DNA from: Bacteroidota bacterium
GTDB taxonomy: Bacteria; Bacteroidota; Bacteroidia; Chitinophagales; Chitinophagaceae
Length of the DNA: 64,000 nt
Direction of reading: 5' to 3'
Assembly: GCA_023386045.1 (NCBI GenBank)
Contig: JAEWKK010000020.1
Coordinates: 62,001 to 126,000, forward strand
Below are positions 8,410 through 17,978 of this stretch, piece by piece. Every line of letters begins with the position of its first letter. Position 1 is the stretch's first letter. The notes beneath the pieces were generated by a model. It made no database searches. It was not told the origin of the DNA and was given only the letters and a program-made list of their open reading frames with translations. Made by a program: the position numbers and the translations under genes.

Positions 8410-9096
8410 ATGAAAAGACAGGAACGATTCCAGGCAGTAATTGATTATTTCAGGGTAACCAGGCCAGAAGCTGAAACAGAACTGGTATTTGCCAATATTT
8501 ACGAGCTTCTTGTGGCCGTGATCCTTTCCGCGCAATGCACGGATAAAAGAGTGAACATGACCACTCCGGCACTCTTTGCCATGTATCCCAGCGTAGCTGC
8601 GCTTTCCCGTGCCCGTTATGATGAATTATTTGCCATCATCAAAAGCATTTCTTTTCCCGGCAATAAAACACGGCACCTTATGGGCATGGCCACCATGGTC
8701 ATGGAAAAATTTGGAGGGAAGATTCCCATGACTGTTGAAGAACTGGTATTGCTTCCAGGAGTAGGAAGAAAGACTGCCAATGTGATTACTTCTGTTATCG
8801 ACAAGCAACCCAATATGGCGGTAGATACCCATGTTTTCAGGGTTTCAGCAAGAATTGGCCTTACGGTGAATGCAAAGAATCCATTGCAGACAGAAATGCA
8901 GCTGGTCAAATACATTCCCACGGAACTGGTTCATAAGTTTCATCACTGGCTCATTCTTCATGGCCGCTATGTCTGCACAGCCAGAAGTCCCAAATGCCAG
9001 GAATGCGGACTCAAGAGTGTGTGTAAATATTACCACACAACTGTAAAACCGAAAAACATCAGGGATACAAAGTTGAATGAGAAGCCGGATGCCTGA
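8410..9096 (+). CDS. nth: Endonuclease III (DNA glycosylase/AP lyase)
   Basis: Removes oxidised pyrimidines and cuts at abasic sites in base-excision repair. The protein has 228 residues. Key features are the helix-hairpin-helix LPGVGRKTANVI with the catalytic Lys (K of RKTA), the catalytic Asp in VDTHVFRV, and the 4Fe-4S ligands with C-x6-C-x2-C-x5-C spacing (first Cys in VCTARSPKC, then CQEC, then LKSVC). The ATG is preceded by a 60-base gap from the upstream small gene. Confidence 0.97.
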   Translation: MKRQERFQAVIDYFRVTRPEAETELVFANIYELLVAVILSAQCTDKRVNMTTPALFAMYPSVAALSRARYDELFAIIKSISFPGNKTRHLMGMATMVMEKFGGKIPMTVEELVLLPGVGRKTANVITSVIDKQPNMAVDTHVFRVSARIGLTVNAKNPLQTEMQLVKYIPTELVHKFHHWLILHGRYVCTARSPKCQECGLKSVCKYYHTTVKPKNIRDTKLNEKPDA

Positions 9097-9312
9097 ACAA
9101 GAGCTGATTATTCCATCTCATTTTATGATCATGTTTAAGCCTTTGGCCTCCTTCTCCCGAGGTTATTTTTAAGCCTGGATCGCCTTTGCATTTCAGTTGA
9201 GGAGTCAATATTTACCAGTAGAATTACCCTTTATCATATTTCCCAGGAAGAGCCTGATTTTTTGGCGCAGAGCTTGAATTGTAATTATGGTTTATTCCAC
9301 CAACTCAATTCC

Positions 9313-11688
9313 ATGATTACAATTGCTAACATATTTGAAGGATTCAATAGTGTTCTTTCCTTCCGGCCACTGGTTACGGTATTAAAAAGAATGATCGCTG
9401 AAGGTATGCCCGGTGCCCGCCGCCTGTATAAAGGATTGATTTCAGAAATGGAATCAAGACCTGAATTGCTTCAACCCATAGAAGACTATAACAGTGCTGA
9501 AAAAGATATGGACCTGGTGGAAACCCTTGTTTCTACCATATTTCCGCCGTCCACCACATCCAACCAGGGCATGTACGCGGTATCCATTCCTTTCCATTCA
9601 GAGATCATTTATGCATCACCGAGTTTTGAATCACAGTTCGTACGAAATGGTACCAATGCGATTACTTTTGATGCGCCAAAAACCAGGGAGGAGATCAGCA
9701 AGGCAGCGTTGGTGCTTGCATACAATATCATCCTTAAAAAATTTTATAACCAGGCATTGCCGCTGAATTCTGTATCAGTCCATCCTTTTAAAAATGAGAT
9801 GGGTCTTACACGCTATTTTGAAGTAAGATTGAATGCGCAGTTCACAGATGTTTCCATAGCAAATAAAAACTATCAACTGCCTTCTGATTTTTCAACCCAG
9901 CAAACACTGGATCCTGAAGAAATGCAGGAATTGTTTCCGCTGTCAAATTTCCTTTTTGAAGGATTGATGGTGATCGAAGTAAACGATGTAACACAGGAAC
10001 AGGTCATGGTAGAGATCAAGTCATCTCTACTAAACATCAACAGCTTTACTGATACAGCAGTTTATGATGAACTGCAGCAACATGTTCAGAGTTTGATAGG
10101 CCTGAAAAATGTGCAGATCGGCATCACGCCATTTTTTAAAAGGAATGGTTTTTATCTCTACACAGAAGCGCTTTACAAAAACAGCCTGCTATTCAGGACC
10201 GAAGAGTCCATAGCTAATAAAGAAAAGATCAGTGAGCTTTGCCAGGAAACCTTCAGCGAGTCTCTTCAATGTATCCTCTATGAGATCATGAATGAAGCGA
10301 GTACGCTCAGCAATCCTTTGTTGAAATATTATTACGACATGGGCGCAAGAAGTCTTTGCATTTGTCCCTTAAAAAAGGATGATGGCACACTTGTAGGCCT
10401 GCTAGAAGTATTAAGTTTGAAATCAGGACAATTGCAGTTGCCACATCTTACCAGTATACAACCTGCCATTCCACTCTTTGCACTGGCCCTTGAAAAAAAT
10501 GAAGAAAGCCTTGAACTGCAAATTGACAAAACCATCAAGGAGCATTTTACAGCCATACAACCTGCAGTGGAATGGAAATTCACAGAGGCTGCTTTTCATT
10601 ACCTGCAACACAGGCAGCAGAGCGAACTGGCGAAAATGCCCAATATCGGCTTTGATGATGTATATCCTTTGTATGCTGCCATTGATATCCGCAATTCATC
10701 GTCTGAACGAAATCAATCCATTCAGCTTGATCTTCTCGAACAGCTGGAAATGGCCAAAAATGTTCTGGATAAAGCGGCAAGGATCATCAATTTCCCCCTG
10801 CTGAATGAAACAAGATTCAGGATTGAGAAATATATAGCTTCAGTATCTGATACTCTTCTTTCTGAGGAAGAGCTGATGATCTATGATTTTCTGCAGCATG
10901 ATCTTGATGACATGTTTCGCAACCTGCGTAAGTCAAAACCAGAATTAAAGAAGTGGATTGATGAATATTTCAAAGAACTGGATCCGCAGCGCAAGATCAT
11001 TTACCACCGTCGACGCGAATATGAAGAAAGTATTACCAGGATCAACGATGTGCTTGACCGCTTCATAGATAATGAACAGGTGGAAGCCCAGGAAATATAT
11101 CCTCACTATTTTGAACGTTATGTTACAGATGGCATTGAATTCAATATCTATGTAGGACAGTCATTATCCCCACAGCGGCCTTTCAATGAAATGTATGTAC
11201 GCAATTTAAAATTGTGGCAGCTCACAATGCTTGTGAAAGCATCCCGCATTACCAATACGCTGGAGAAAAGATTGAGCCTGCCTTTAAGAACAACGCAGCT
11301 TGTACTGGCTCATTCCATTCCAATTTCTGTAAGCTTCAGAAGGAAAGAAAGAAAATTTGATGTGGATGGCGCTTATAATATCCGATACGAAATTGTAAAA
11401 AAACGGATTGATAAAGTGCATATCAAGGACAGTGATGAAAGGCTGACGCAGCCTGGCACGATTGCCATTGTTTACTCGCAACACAAGGAACTGGAAGAAT
11501 ACCTGCAGTTCATTGAGTTTCTTCAGAATGAAAAACTACTGGGCGAGAATGTTGAACACCTGGAACTTGAAGATACCCAGGGCATCAGCGGATTGAAAGC
11601 TGTTAGGGTGGATGTGATTTTTGATGCAGAAGCGCCGACAAAAACAGAAGCAGAGGGAAGGAAGCTGGATATAGTGAGTAGTAAGTAG
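9313..11688 (+). CDS. Large GAF-like domain protein, function unknown
   Basis: About 791 residues, cytoplasmic by the absence of a signal or membrane segment. A GAF-like stretch is visible around residues 338-372 (MGARSLCICPLKKDDGTLVG followed by LLEVLSL), after a long region with paired beta/alpha character; the rest is helical with charged segments. No catalytic motif, HTH or kinase domain is recognised. The ATG at 9313 (MITIANIFEGF) is chosen over an in-frame TTG at 9262, whose leader overlaps a promoter-like AT-rich stretch. The last codons run straight into the gtgagtagt repeat array, which also supplies the stop. It stands alone between nth and a convergent gene. Confidence 0.75.
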   Translation: MITIANIFEGFNSVLSFRPLVTVLKRMIAEGMPGARRLYKGLISEMESRPELLQPIEDYNSAEKDMDLVETLVSTIFPPSTTSNQGMYAVSIPFHSEIIYASPSFESQFVRNGTNAITFDAPKTREEISKAALVLAYNIILKKFYNQALPLNSVSVHPFKNEMGLTRYFEVRLNAQFTDVSIANKNYQLPSDFSTQQTLDPEEMQELFPLSNFLFEGLMVIEVNDVTQEQVMVEIKSSLLNINSFTDTAVYDELQQHVQSLIGLKNVQIGITPFFKRNGFYLYTEALYKNSLLFRTEESIANKEKISELCQETFSESLQCILYEIMNEASTLSNPLLKYYYDMGARSLCICPLKKDDGTLVGLLEVLSLKSGQLQLPHLTSIQPAIPLFALALEKNEESLELQIDKTIKEHFTAIQPAVEWKFTEAAFHYLQHRQQSELAKMPNIGFDDVYPLYAAIDIRNSSSERNQSIQLDLLEQLEMAKNVLDKAARIINFPLLNETRFRIEKYIASVSDTLLSEEELMIYDFLQHDLDDMFRNLRKSKPELKKWIDEYFKELDPQRKIIYHRRREYEESITRINDVLDRFIDNEQVEAQEIYPHYFERYVTDGIEFNIYVGQSLSPQRPFNEMYVRNLKLWQLTMLVKASRITNTLEKRLSLPLRTTQLVLAHSIPISVSFRRKERKFDVDGAYNIRYEIVKKRIDKVHIKDSDERLTQPGTIAIVYSQHKELEEYLQFIEFLQNEKLLGENVEHLELEDTQGISGLKAVRVDVIFDAEAPTKTEAEGRKLDIVSSK

Positions 11689-11835
11689 TGAGTGGTCAGT
11701 GGTGAGTAGTGAGTGGTCAGTGGTGAGAGGTAAGTTGTGAATGGTAAGTTGTGAATGGTAAGTATTGAGTGGTAAGTTGTGAATGGTGAGTAGTGAGTGG
11801 TAAGTAGTGAGTGGTAAGTAATGAGTATTAAATGA
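11672..11835. repeat. gtgagtagt / gtgagtggt degenerate tandem repeat
   Basis: About 160 bases of imperfect 8-11-base words (gtgagtagt, aagtagtgagtgg, tcagtggtgag, aagttgtgaatgg). The array starts inside the 3' end of the preceding coding sequence. A reverse-oriented version of the same words occurs at 25.5 kb. Bases 11836-12050 of this 476-base gap show nothing recognisable. Confidence 0.85.
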
Positions 11836-12049
11836 TAAGTAGTAATTGTCAGGTTTGAGAAGACTCATGGACTTCAATCATATACGATATTTTCCTGGCA
11901 ATGTATCTTCCCCTTTATAATGGAATTGCAAGAAAAAATTTGATCTGATAAGATCAATTCCTCAAAGCCAGTGACTACTTGTAAATCAAATACAGATTTT
12001 TACTCTTTACCTTCTTTCGCATCATAAATCTTCAACAACTCTCCCAGCA

Positions 12050-12155
12050 CTATATGCCATTTGCTATACGCCATATGCTATACGCCATTCGCTTTCTGCT
12101 ATCTGCCATCTGCCATAAGCTATATGCCATCCGCCATGAATCATGAACTATAAGC
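12050..12155. repeat. Degenerate word repeat at 3' end of the phosphatase-Omp85 gene
   Basis: Imperfect words of the form atgccatttgctatacgcc, ctgccatctgccataagc and catgaactataag cover about 100 bases up to the 3' end of the minus-strand gene that stops at 12165. Same family as the repeats at 21.6, 31.2, 32.4 and 40.3 kb. Confidence 0.75.
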
Positions 12156-12164
12156 CCACCTTCA

Positions 12165-15100
12165 TCAGAACTGGAATCCAAAGCTCACCCTGGGTAAGAG
12201 TTTTTCTTCTTTTGACCTGGCTACCATCGCTGCGATCACGAATCTTCTGATAGGTGCTATCCAAAGACCTGTACCATATCCAACGTGCCAGTCGGTAGAA
12301 TTTTCTCCATCTGCCCAAACACGTCCTACGTCATTGAACAAAAGAATACCCAATGATCCTGGAAAGAGATAGGTATTAAAATCAAATAAACGCATGCGCA
12401 ATTCTGTATTGTTAAAGAACATGCTTCGTCCGGCAAAACGCTCCTTCCTGTAGCCTCGGAGATTATCAGTTCCTCCAAGGTACATGGCCTGGGGAAATTC
12501 ATAGTTTCCATAGTTTCTTCCCCAGCCAAAACGTGTGGCCAGAACAAGCCTGGTCCTGGAAGCAAGACTCATGAAAATGCGCATATCCATATTGGCCTGA
12601 ACTACATTGGAAGACCTGCCGTTTAAACCAAACAATGGACGAACTCCAAGATCCAGTACAAAACCTCTGGTAGGTATTACCTGGTTGTTTTTTGAATTGA
12701 TATCAAGACGGGCATCAGCACCAAGGAAGGATTTGGATCCATACCTGTCCTCATGATCTATGCCGGTGAATTCCGTATTGATAAAACGTCCAAGGTTATC
12801 TGTTGAATCAAGTGAGAAATGCTGGAAAGTAGGTCCGAAATTTACACGGAACCAGGATTGCAGGTTTCTCCTGAAATATACAGAAGCATTGATCAGGTTA
12901 TACCTGGCCCTGAAATACTGGATGCTGTTCTTGTCTTCATCAAACTTTGTTTCATTACCTATTCCAAAGAAATTGGTCACATTCACAGGTGCCCTGAAAT
13001 CTGAACGTATCAGGAGGTCAGCATTTCTGAAAACCTTGATAAAATCCGCATCATAATTAAAGTGAAGCGAACCGGTATTGAAAGCCCTTGCTCCTGAAAT
13101 ATGGTGCTTCATGCTATAAGGTTCTTTGCGGAAACCCTGCTTGGTATAAGTCATTTCATAACCCAGGAATACGCCATCATCCACATTGTATTCGATCTTA
13201 AAGCCCGGATTGAAAAAGTCGTATTTATAATTCAGCCTGTCGTAGCGGTTAACCTGGGGATCATTCTCAATATTCTCCTGGAATTTTTCACTGCCACTGA
13301 TCTTGTTCTGCTCAAAGGAAGCATCATACAAGCGAACCTTCTTACCACTGCCATTATTTACAAATTCATCATTACCGGAGCCTCCAATAATGCGGATCTT
13401 GATAGGTGAGTTCGGGCCTTCAACAATAAAACGATCGTCATCATGCAAACCAAATATGCGCAACTCTTTTGTGATATTTGGATCAAACAGTCGTTCGTAT
13501 ATTTTGGATGAAATTTTATTTTCCTTGTCGATCTTATTCACCGTAACCTTAACAGAACCATCGTTATTTTTTACGATGTTGAATAATTCACGCTGGTTGG
13601 TTCCCGTTACTGTAACGATCTTCGAAATGAAGCGGTAGTATTCCATCATCTCGCCAGCGAAATATTTTCTTCTTTCCTTCAGTGTCTTGATGATCTTTGG
13701 AACAGAATATTGCTGTATCTCTTCCGGTTGCTCCATCAGGGCTTTCTGGATCACATCATCTGTCATGGTACTTAAAAAAGTATCGATCTGCTTCTTCCAC
13801 TGTTCTTCTGAAAGTTCATTCATGAAGGCACGGTCGAAATTGCGCGCGGCCTTGTTAAATGTTTTGATATTGTAAGCTTTGGCGCTGAACCCCTGAAGCT
13901 CCGGTGCAAACCAGGGTTTTCTTACAAATTTTGGCAGAAGTCCCTGGTTGGTGTAGAACACCTGGTCACGATCTTTTGGAATGGGATAATAGATCTTACC
14001 TTTTCCTGTATCTCTTGTAGACCAGATCCATTGTCCCTCATGCCTGTCAAGATCCATTACAAAATTGTCAAGCAGCCTTGCATTCAATACAGCCTTCTGG
14101 TCCACATGATCATCATTGTCCTTCATGATCTTTAAGATCATTTCATCTGTATTGTCTCCTTTTTTAACTCCTGCAGGAAGCCTTTCTTCCATCAGGGCCA
14201 TCATGTTTTTGAAATCGGCCCTGAAACGGTCAAGCCTTGGGTCATCGGGAAGATATACCAGGCGGTTACGGAGATAAGGAACACCGGCAGCCTTTGATAA
14301 TTTTTCCATTGACAGGGTGCCATAAGGATAGGATGCAGAAATTCCATCACGAACAATATCCCTGGCGAATGTTTGCCTGAGGTCTGGTGGAATGGCTGCA
14401 GTAGGATCTTTTTCAACAGATCGCAGCGCCCATTCTTTTCCAGAAGCATCTACTACACGCAGGGACTTTGTTTGTTTTCCTCCTCCTTGTTTAGTTGGAG
14501 TCAGTCCGCCTAATTCTTTTGAAAGATCAAGCACTTTCACTCGCACGGGTTCTGTCCATTCCTTCCTGTAATTTTTACCTACCCAAAAGTTCTTGAATCC
14601 ATTTCCTTTTAATTGTGGATTGGCCGCTACATCTACATAAGGATCAAAGATGGGCCTGGTTGTATCCAGTGTAGCGGGTCGCGTTACCGGAACTATAGGT
14701 TTCAGGTCTTTGGCAAAGGCAGGCGTACTGAAATCTTTATTAGTGATATCGTAAAACTTTACATCTACCTTACCTGTTTTCCAAACTTCAATTACAGAGA
14801 AGCCAAGATTCAGATCTGAAAACTCTTTAAACCTTCCTTCCTTGGTCCTTGTAGATTTTACACCGGCACCACTGACAATAAATGGAATGCTGTCACGGAT
14901 GATCAATTGCAGACTGTGATCATGCCCCGCAACAAAAACGGTGTTGGGATGTTTCTTCACGGCATCAATTACTGTATTTGCCATGGTTCTGTATAATGGA
15001 TGACCTACATCCTGGATGCTGCCAAATAAACCCCGTGTTATGGGATAAATAGATCCAATTATAGGCAGGGGTATGTACAGGTTTTTGTTTAGTGCAGTAA

Positions 15101-15791
15101 AAGGAAAGATGTGTTCTTTCAATGTATAGCTGCCACCATGAACTCCATAAGTATAAGGTGGGTGATGCATGGCAACGATCAAAAGTTGGTTGGGATGTGC
15201 TGCTGCTATTTCGGAAAGTTCTGTCTGGAATTCTTCAATGGTTTTTGAATCACAATTGGAACCAGGTCCTGGTTTATCATGCACCTGCAAAAACCACTGG
15301 CTGTCAAGAAGCGCCAGAACTACTTTGTCGCTTAGTACTACTTCAATTGGACCCGGACAGCCATTGTGTGGCCAGGCTTCTATATTTTTTTGATTCAGGC
15401 TATTGATGTAATCCTGCTGGTTGACCACCTGTGCCCAGCCACCCTGTTGTCCGTTCATCCAGTCGTGGTTACCTGGAATAAAAATGCCCCTGGCTTTCTT
15501 TCCCTTCACAAGACTGATCTGGTAATCAATGATCTTTTTTGAGATATCATGCGTAGGATCGCCTTCGAGTGGAAGACCAAGAGGATAAATATTATCTCCC
15601 AGGAAAAGCACTGTATTTTTTTCATCGTTCCAGTCTACATGTTTGCTAAGCCAGTCTATAACCGGGTGAGTATTCCCATGCAATTCACCAGCATCGCCAA
15701 TTACAAAGATTCTTTGATCAATGGTATCAGTTTGGGCAAAGGAATTCATGGCTGCGACAAAGGCCAGGATCAAAATGGTCAGTCTTTTCAT
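12165..15791 (-). CDS. Exported metallophosphatase fused to a kinase-like region and an Omp85-type beta-barrel
   Basis: A 1208-residue outer-membrane protein. Residues 1-19 are a signal peptide (ending SFAQ). Residues ~26-330 are a calcineurin-like phosphoesterase with all metal motifs: GDAGE, FLGDNIYP, PGNHDW, MHHPPY and AGHDHS. Residues ~400-700 include VMDLDRHEGQW (~577-587) followed by YYPIPKDRDQVF (~602), a spacing that recalls the catalytic and metal-binding loops of CotH/Fam20-type kinases; this part is my inference. Residues ~850-1208 are a beta-barrel ending in the Omp85/surface-antigen pattern (GGTDNLRGYRKERFAG, final Phe). It probably displays phosphatase activity in the periplasm or at the surface. 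The lipoprotein gene upstream ends 10 bases before its start, so the two may be co-transcribed. Confidence 0.85.
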   Translation of the reverse strand: MKRLTILILAFVAAMNSFAQTDTIDQRIFVIGDAGELHGNTHPVIDWLSKHVDWNDEKNTVLFLGDNIYPLGLPLEGDPTHDISKKIIDYQISLVKGKKARGIFIPGNHDWMNGQQGGWAQVVNQQDYINSLNQKNIEAWPHNGCPGPIEVVLSDKVVLALLDSQWFLQVHDKPGPGSNCDSKTIEEFQTELSEIAAAHPNQLLIVAMHHPPYTYGVHGGSYTLKEHIFPFTALNKNLYIPLPIIGSIYPITRGLFGSIQDVGHPLYRTMANTVIDAVKKHPNTVFVAGHDHSLQLIIRDSIPFIVSGAGVKSTRTKEGRFKEFSDLNLGFSVIEVWKTGKVDVKFYDITNKDFSTPAFAKDLKPIVPVTRPATLDTTRPIFDPYVDVAANPQLKGNGFKNFWVGKNYRKEWTEPVRVKVLDLSKELGGLTPTKQGGGKQTKSLRVVDASGKEWALRSVEKDPTAAIPPDLRQTFARDIVRDGISASYPYGTLSMEKLSKAAGVPYLRNRLVYLPDDPRLDRFRADFKNMMALMEERLPAGVKKGDNTDEMILKIMKDNDDHVDQKAVLNARLLDNFVMDLDRHEGQWIWSTRDTGKGKIYYPIPKDRDQVFYTNQGLLPKFVRKPWFAPELQGFSAKAYNIKTFNKAARNFDRAFMNELSEEQWKKQIDTFLSTMTDDVIQKALMEQPEEIQQYSVPKIIKTLKERRKYFAGEMMEYYRFISKIVTVTGTNQRELFNIVKNNDGSVKVTVNKIDKENKISSKIYERLFDPNITKELRIFGLHDDDRFIVEGPNSPIKIRIIGGSGNDEFVNNGSGKKVRLYDASFEQNKISGSEKFQENIENDPQVNRYDRLNYKYDFFNPGFKIEYNVDDGVFLGYEMTYTKQGFRKEPYSMKHHISGARAFNTGSLHFNYDADFIKVFRNADLLIRSDFRAPVNVTNFFGIGNETKFDEDKNSIQYFRARYNLINASVYFRRNLQSWFRVNFGPTFQHFSLDSTDNLGRFINTEFTGIDHEDRYGSKSFLGADARLDINSKNNQVIPTRGFVLDLGVRPLFGLNGRSSNVVQANMDMRIFMSLASRTRLVLATRFGWGRNYGNYEFPQAMYLGGTDNLRGYRKERFAGRSMFFNNTELRMRLFDFNTYLFPGSLGILLFNDVGRVWADGENSTDWHVGYGTGLWIAPIRRFVIAAMVARSKEEKLLPRVSFGFQF

Positions 15792-15800
15792 GATGGTCAG

Positions 15801-16652
15801 TTATTTTTTACTTCCCCTGAAAGGAAAAACCTGCAAAGTTGGTTTACCATATTTCCCTTCATTGGTGATATACATTTCCCCATTTGGTGCAAAAGCAATG
15901 CCTTCCGCCTGAGGATGCTTGTCGGGGTTGAGGTTGAATGCTTCTATTACTTTACCACGGGTGTCTGCAACCACCAGCAATTGGCCTGCTGAAGACAGGA
16001 TATACAATCTTTTATTGATAGGATGGACAGCCGCAGCGGAAGGATCGAATTTGGCATCATCGTTTTTGAGAAGTTTGCGTACATCGTCTGTAGGAATGGT
16101 ATAATAGGTAGTTGTGTCGAACTGCCTGGTTTCCAGGTCAAAGCGGTAAGCACTCCTCATCCTTTTGCCTTTATCAGCCGCACAATCCTTACAAAGCATG
16201 ATGAGCCCGCCTGCAGCAGCATCATAGTATAAGGTTTCGAAATCATTTTGTTCTGTTGACCAGAAGGGATAGGACCTGACACCTGCAGTGTCCTTTGCTT
16301 TCAGAGGCACCTCATAGATCAGACCTTTGCTGCTGAGCAGGTAGAGATAAGAGCCATGTTTTACAATGTCTTCAAGATCCTGGTCAGGTGGAACAACATC
16401 TCCCGTATAATCTTTTAGCTTTTGCTTTTTCAGCAGTATTCCAATGACTTTTTTACGGCTGTCAGAAACTGCCAGCAGGGAACTGTCTTCAGTATTGTAG
16501 CTTATGCCTGAGATTTCGTTGAGAGATTTTCCCAATTCTCGCAGCTGTGGTCTTTCAAAGTCGTATCCTTCGGGCGAATTATAGCTGTCTATATCACAAC
16601 CACCCAATAACGTTGCGGCACAAACGAGGAAGATAAGAGGTAGGCATCGCAT
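15801..16652 (-). CDS. SdiA-regulated family beta-propeller lipoprotein
   Basis: A 283-residue lipoprotein: the lipobox LLGGC puts the lipidated Cys at residue 19. The body carries the repeated strand pattern of the SdiA-regulated family (PF06977): ELGKSLNEISGISY, LAVSDSRKKVIGIL, EDIVKHGSYLYLLSSKG, AVHPINKRLYILSS and AEGIAFAPNGEMYITNEG. The fold is a six-bladed-type propeller; the biochemical role in the family is not settled. It lies 10 bases upstream of the phosphatase-Omp85 gene on the same strand, so the two probably act in the same envelope process. Confidence 0.85.
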   Translation of the reverse strand: MRCLPLIFLVCAATLLGGCDIDSYNSPEGYDFERPQLRELGKSLNEISGISYNTEDSSLLAVSDSRKKVIGILLKKQKLKDYTGDVVPPDQDLEDIVKHGSYLYLLSSKGLIYEVPLKAKDTAGVRSYPFWSTEQNDFETLYYDAAAGGLIMLCKDCAADKGKRMRSAYRFDLETRQFDTTTYYTIPTDDVRKLLKNDDAKFDPSAAAVHPINKRLYILSSAGQLLVVADTRGKVIEAFNLNPDKHPQAEGIAFAPNGEMYITNEGKYGKPTLQVFPFRGSKK

Positions 16653-16706
16653 TTGAATCAGATTATTTGATCATTTAATAAATTTACTTTACAAACAACG
16701 CACCAC

Positions 16707-17978
16707 ATGAACGATACCAGGGAACAAATCTTAACGGCCGCGAGGAATTATGTCACAGATTTGTTCACACATAAGGTTGATCCCAAATTTGTATTTCATA
16801 GCCTGGATCACACAGAAGATGTTGCAGAGGCCTGCAGTAAAATGTCTGAACACTACCAGATCAGCGAAGAAGATCACCTGGTGTTGATGCTGGCTGCATG
16901 GTTTCATGATACAGGATATTCTTTAGGCCAGGCAGCAGGTCATGAAGAAGAAAGTGTAAGGATCGCCACCAATTTTCTTCAGGGACAGTCGGTAGATGAT
17001 GAAATCATTCAAAGGGTAGGTTCAGCAATACGAGCTACACGAATGCCGCAATCACCTGTAACACAAATAGAGCAGATCCTTTGTGATGCTGACCTGCATC
17101 ATCTAGCTACTGATGATTTTAAAGCACGCAACCAGTTGCTCAAACAGGAGCAGGAAACTCTTTTGGGACATAAGATTTCCAAGAAAGACTGGAGAAAGAA
17201 TAATATAGAATTCCTGGGTAACCATAAATATTTTACAGATTATGGTCAGCAGGAACTGGAACCTAAAAAACATGACAACCTTTTGTCTATTCAAAAAAAG
17301 AAAGGCAAAAAAGAAGAAGAGGAAAAAGAAGAAGAATTCTTCCCTTATGTTTCTGAAGCACCGGCATATAATCCTAATGATGAAAAGGATTTGAAGCTTC
17401 AGCAGAAGAATACTGAAAGGGGCATACAAACCATGTTCCGCACCACATCCAATAATCATTTTGAACTCAGCTCGCTTGCAGACGGTAAAGGCAATATCAT
17501 GATCTCCGTGAACTCGATCATACTTTCCATTTCGCTTACACTTCTGCTGGCAAGACTTGCTTTTTACCCGGAATATGTTATTCCTACCATTATACTCATC
17601 GTAGTTTGCCTGGCTTCTATTGTTTTTGCGATTCTTGCCACAAGACCATCGGTGAATAAAGGAAGGTTTACGGAAGATGACATACGGAAAAAAAGGACCA
17701 ACCTTTTGTTCTTTGGTAATTTTCACCGCATGCAACTGGAAGAATACAATTGGGCGATGAATGAAATGCTGAAGGACCGTGAATACCTGTACAACAGCAT
17801 GATCAAGGATATTTATTTCCTGGGTGTGGTACTTGCCAAGAAGTATAAATTCCTGAGGATCTCCTATACCATTTTTATGTGGGGAATCATCCTTGCTGTT
17901 ATTTCTTTTGCAGTCGCATCCATTTGGGGTGGTGCACTGAATACAGGAGGAGCTTCAGTTCCCAAGATCGACTATTAA
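16707..17978 (+). CDS. HD-domain phosphohydrolase fused to a Pycsar-effector (PycTM, DUF5706) membrane domain
   Basis: A 423-residue protein. Residues ~1-180 are an HD domain with intact metal ligands: His31 and His35 (HSLDHTEDV), His67-Asp68 (WFHDTGY), His79 (HEEES) and a later DADLHHL. A highly charged linker of Lys and Glu runs at ~192-210. From ~230 a helical segment (RGIQTMFRTTSNNH) leads into two membrane helices, a KKRTNLLFFGNFH loop, and a last helix pair ending near residue 412. This C-terminal module matches the Pycsar effector family (PycTM), which in phage defence forms membrane pores after binding cCMP or cUMP. No cyclase gene is next to it. It may be a self-limited effector that hydrolyses its own signal, or a housekeeping relative; this is inference. 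The stop overlaps the convergent korA stop. Confidence 0.8.
   Translation: MNDTREQILTAARNYVTDLFTHKVDPKFVFHSLDHTEDVAEACSKMSEHYQISEEDHLVLMLAAWFHDTGYSLGQAAGHEEESVRIATNFLQGQSVDDEIIQRVGSAIRATRMPQSPVTQIEQILCDADLHHLATDDFKARNQLLKQEQETLLGHKISKKDWRKNNIEFLGNHKYFTDYGQQELEPKKHDNLLSIQKKKGKKEEEEKEEEFFPYVSEAPAYNPNDEKDLKLQQKNTERGIQTMFRTTSNNHFELSSLADGKGNIMISVNSIILSISLTLLLARLAFYPEYVIPTIILIVVCLASIVFAILATRPSVNKGRFTEDDIRKKRTNLLFFGNFHRMQLEEYNWAMNEMLKDREYLYNSMIKDIYFLGVVLAKKYKFLRISYTIFMWGIILAVISFAVASIWGGALNTGGASVPKIDY

Noticed and set aside
11672..11835. Possible CRISPR or minisatellite-coded peptide
   Set aside because: Words are imperfect and of varying length, with no spacers; the frames across it hold no protein pattern.
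17103..17735. 210-residue ORF antisense to the HD-PycTM gene
   Set aside because: Composition (Phe/Lys runs) is the mirror of the coding strand; the plus-strand gene has clear domains.
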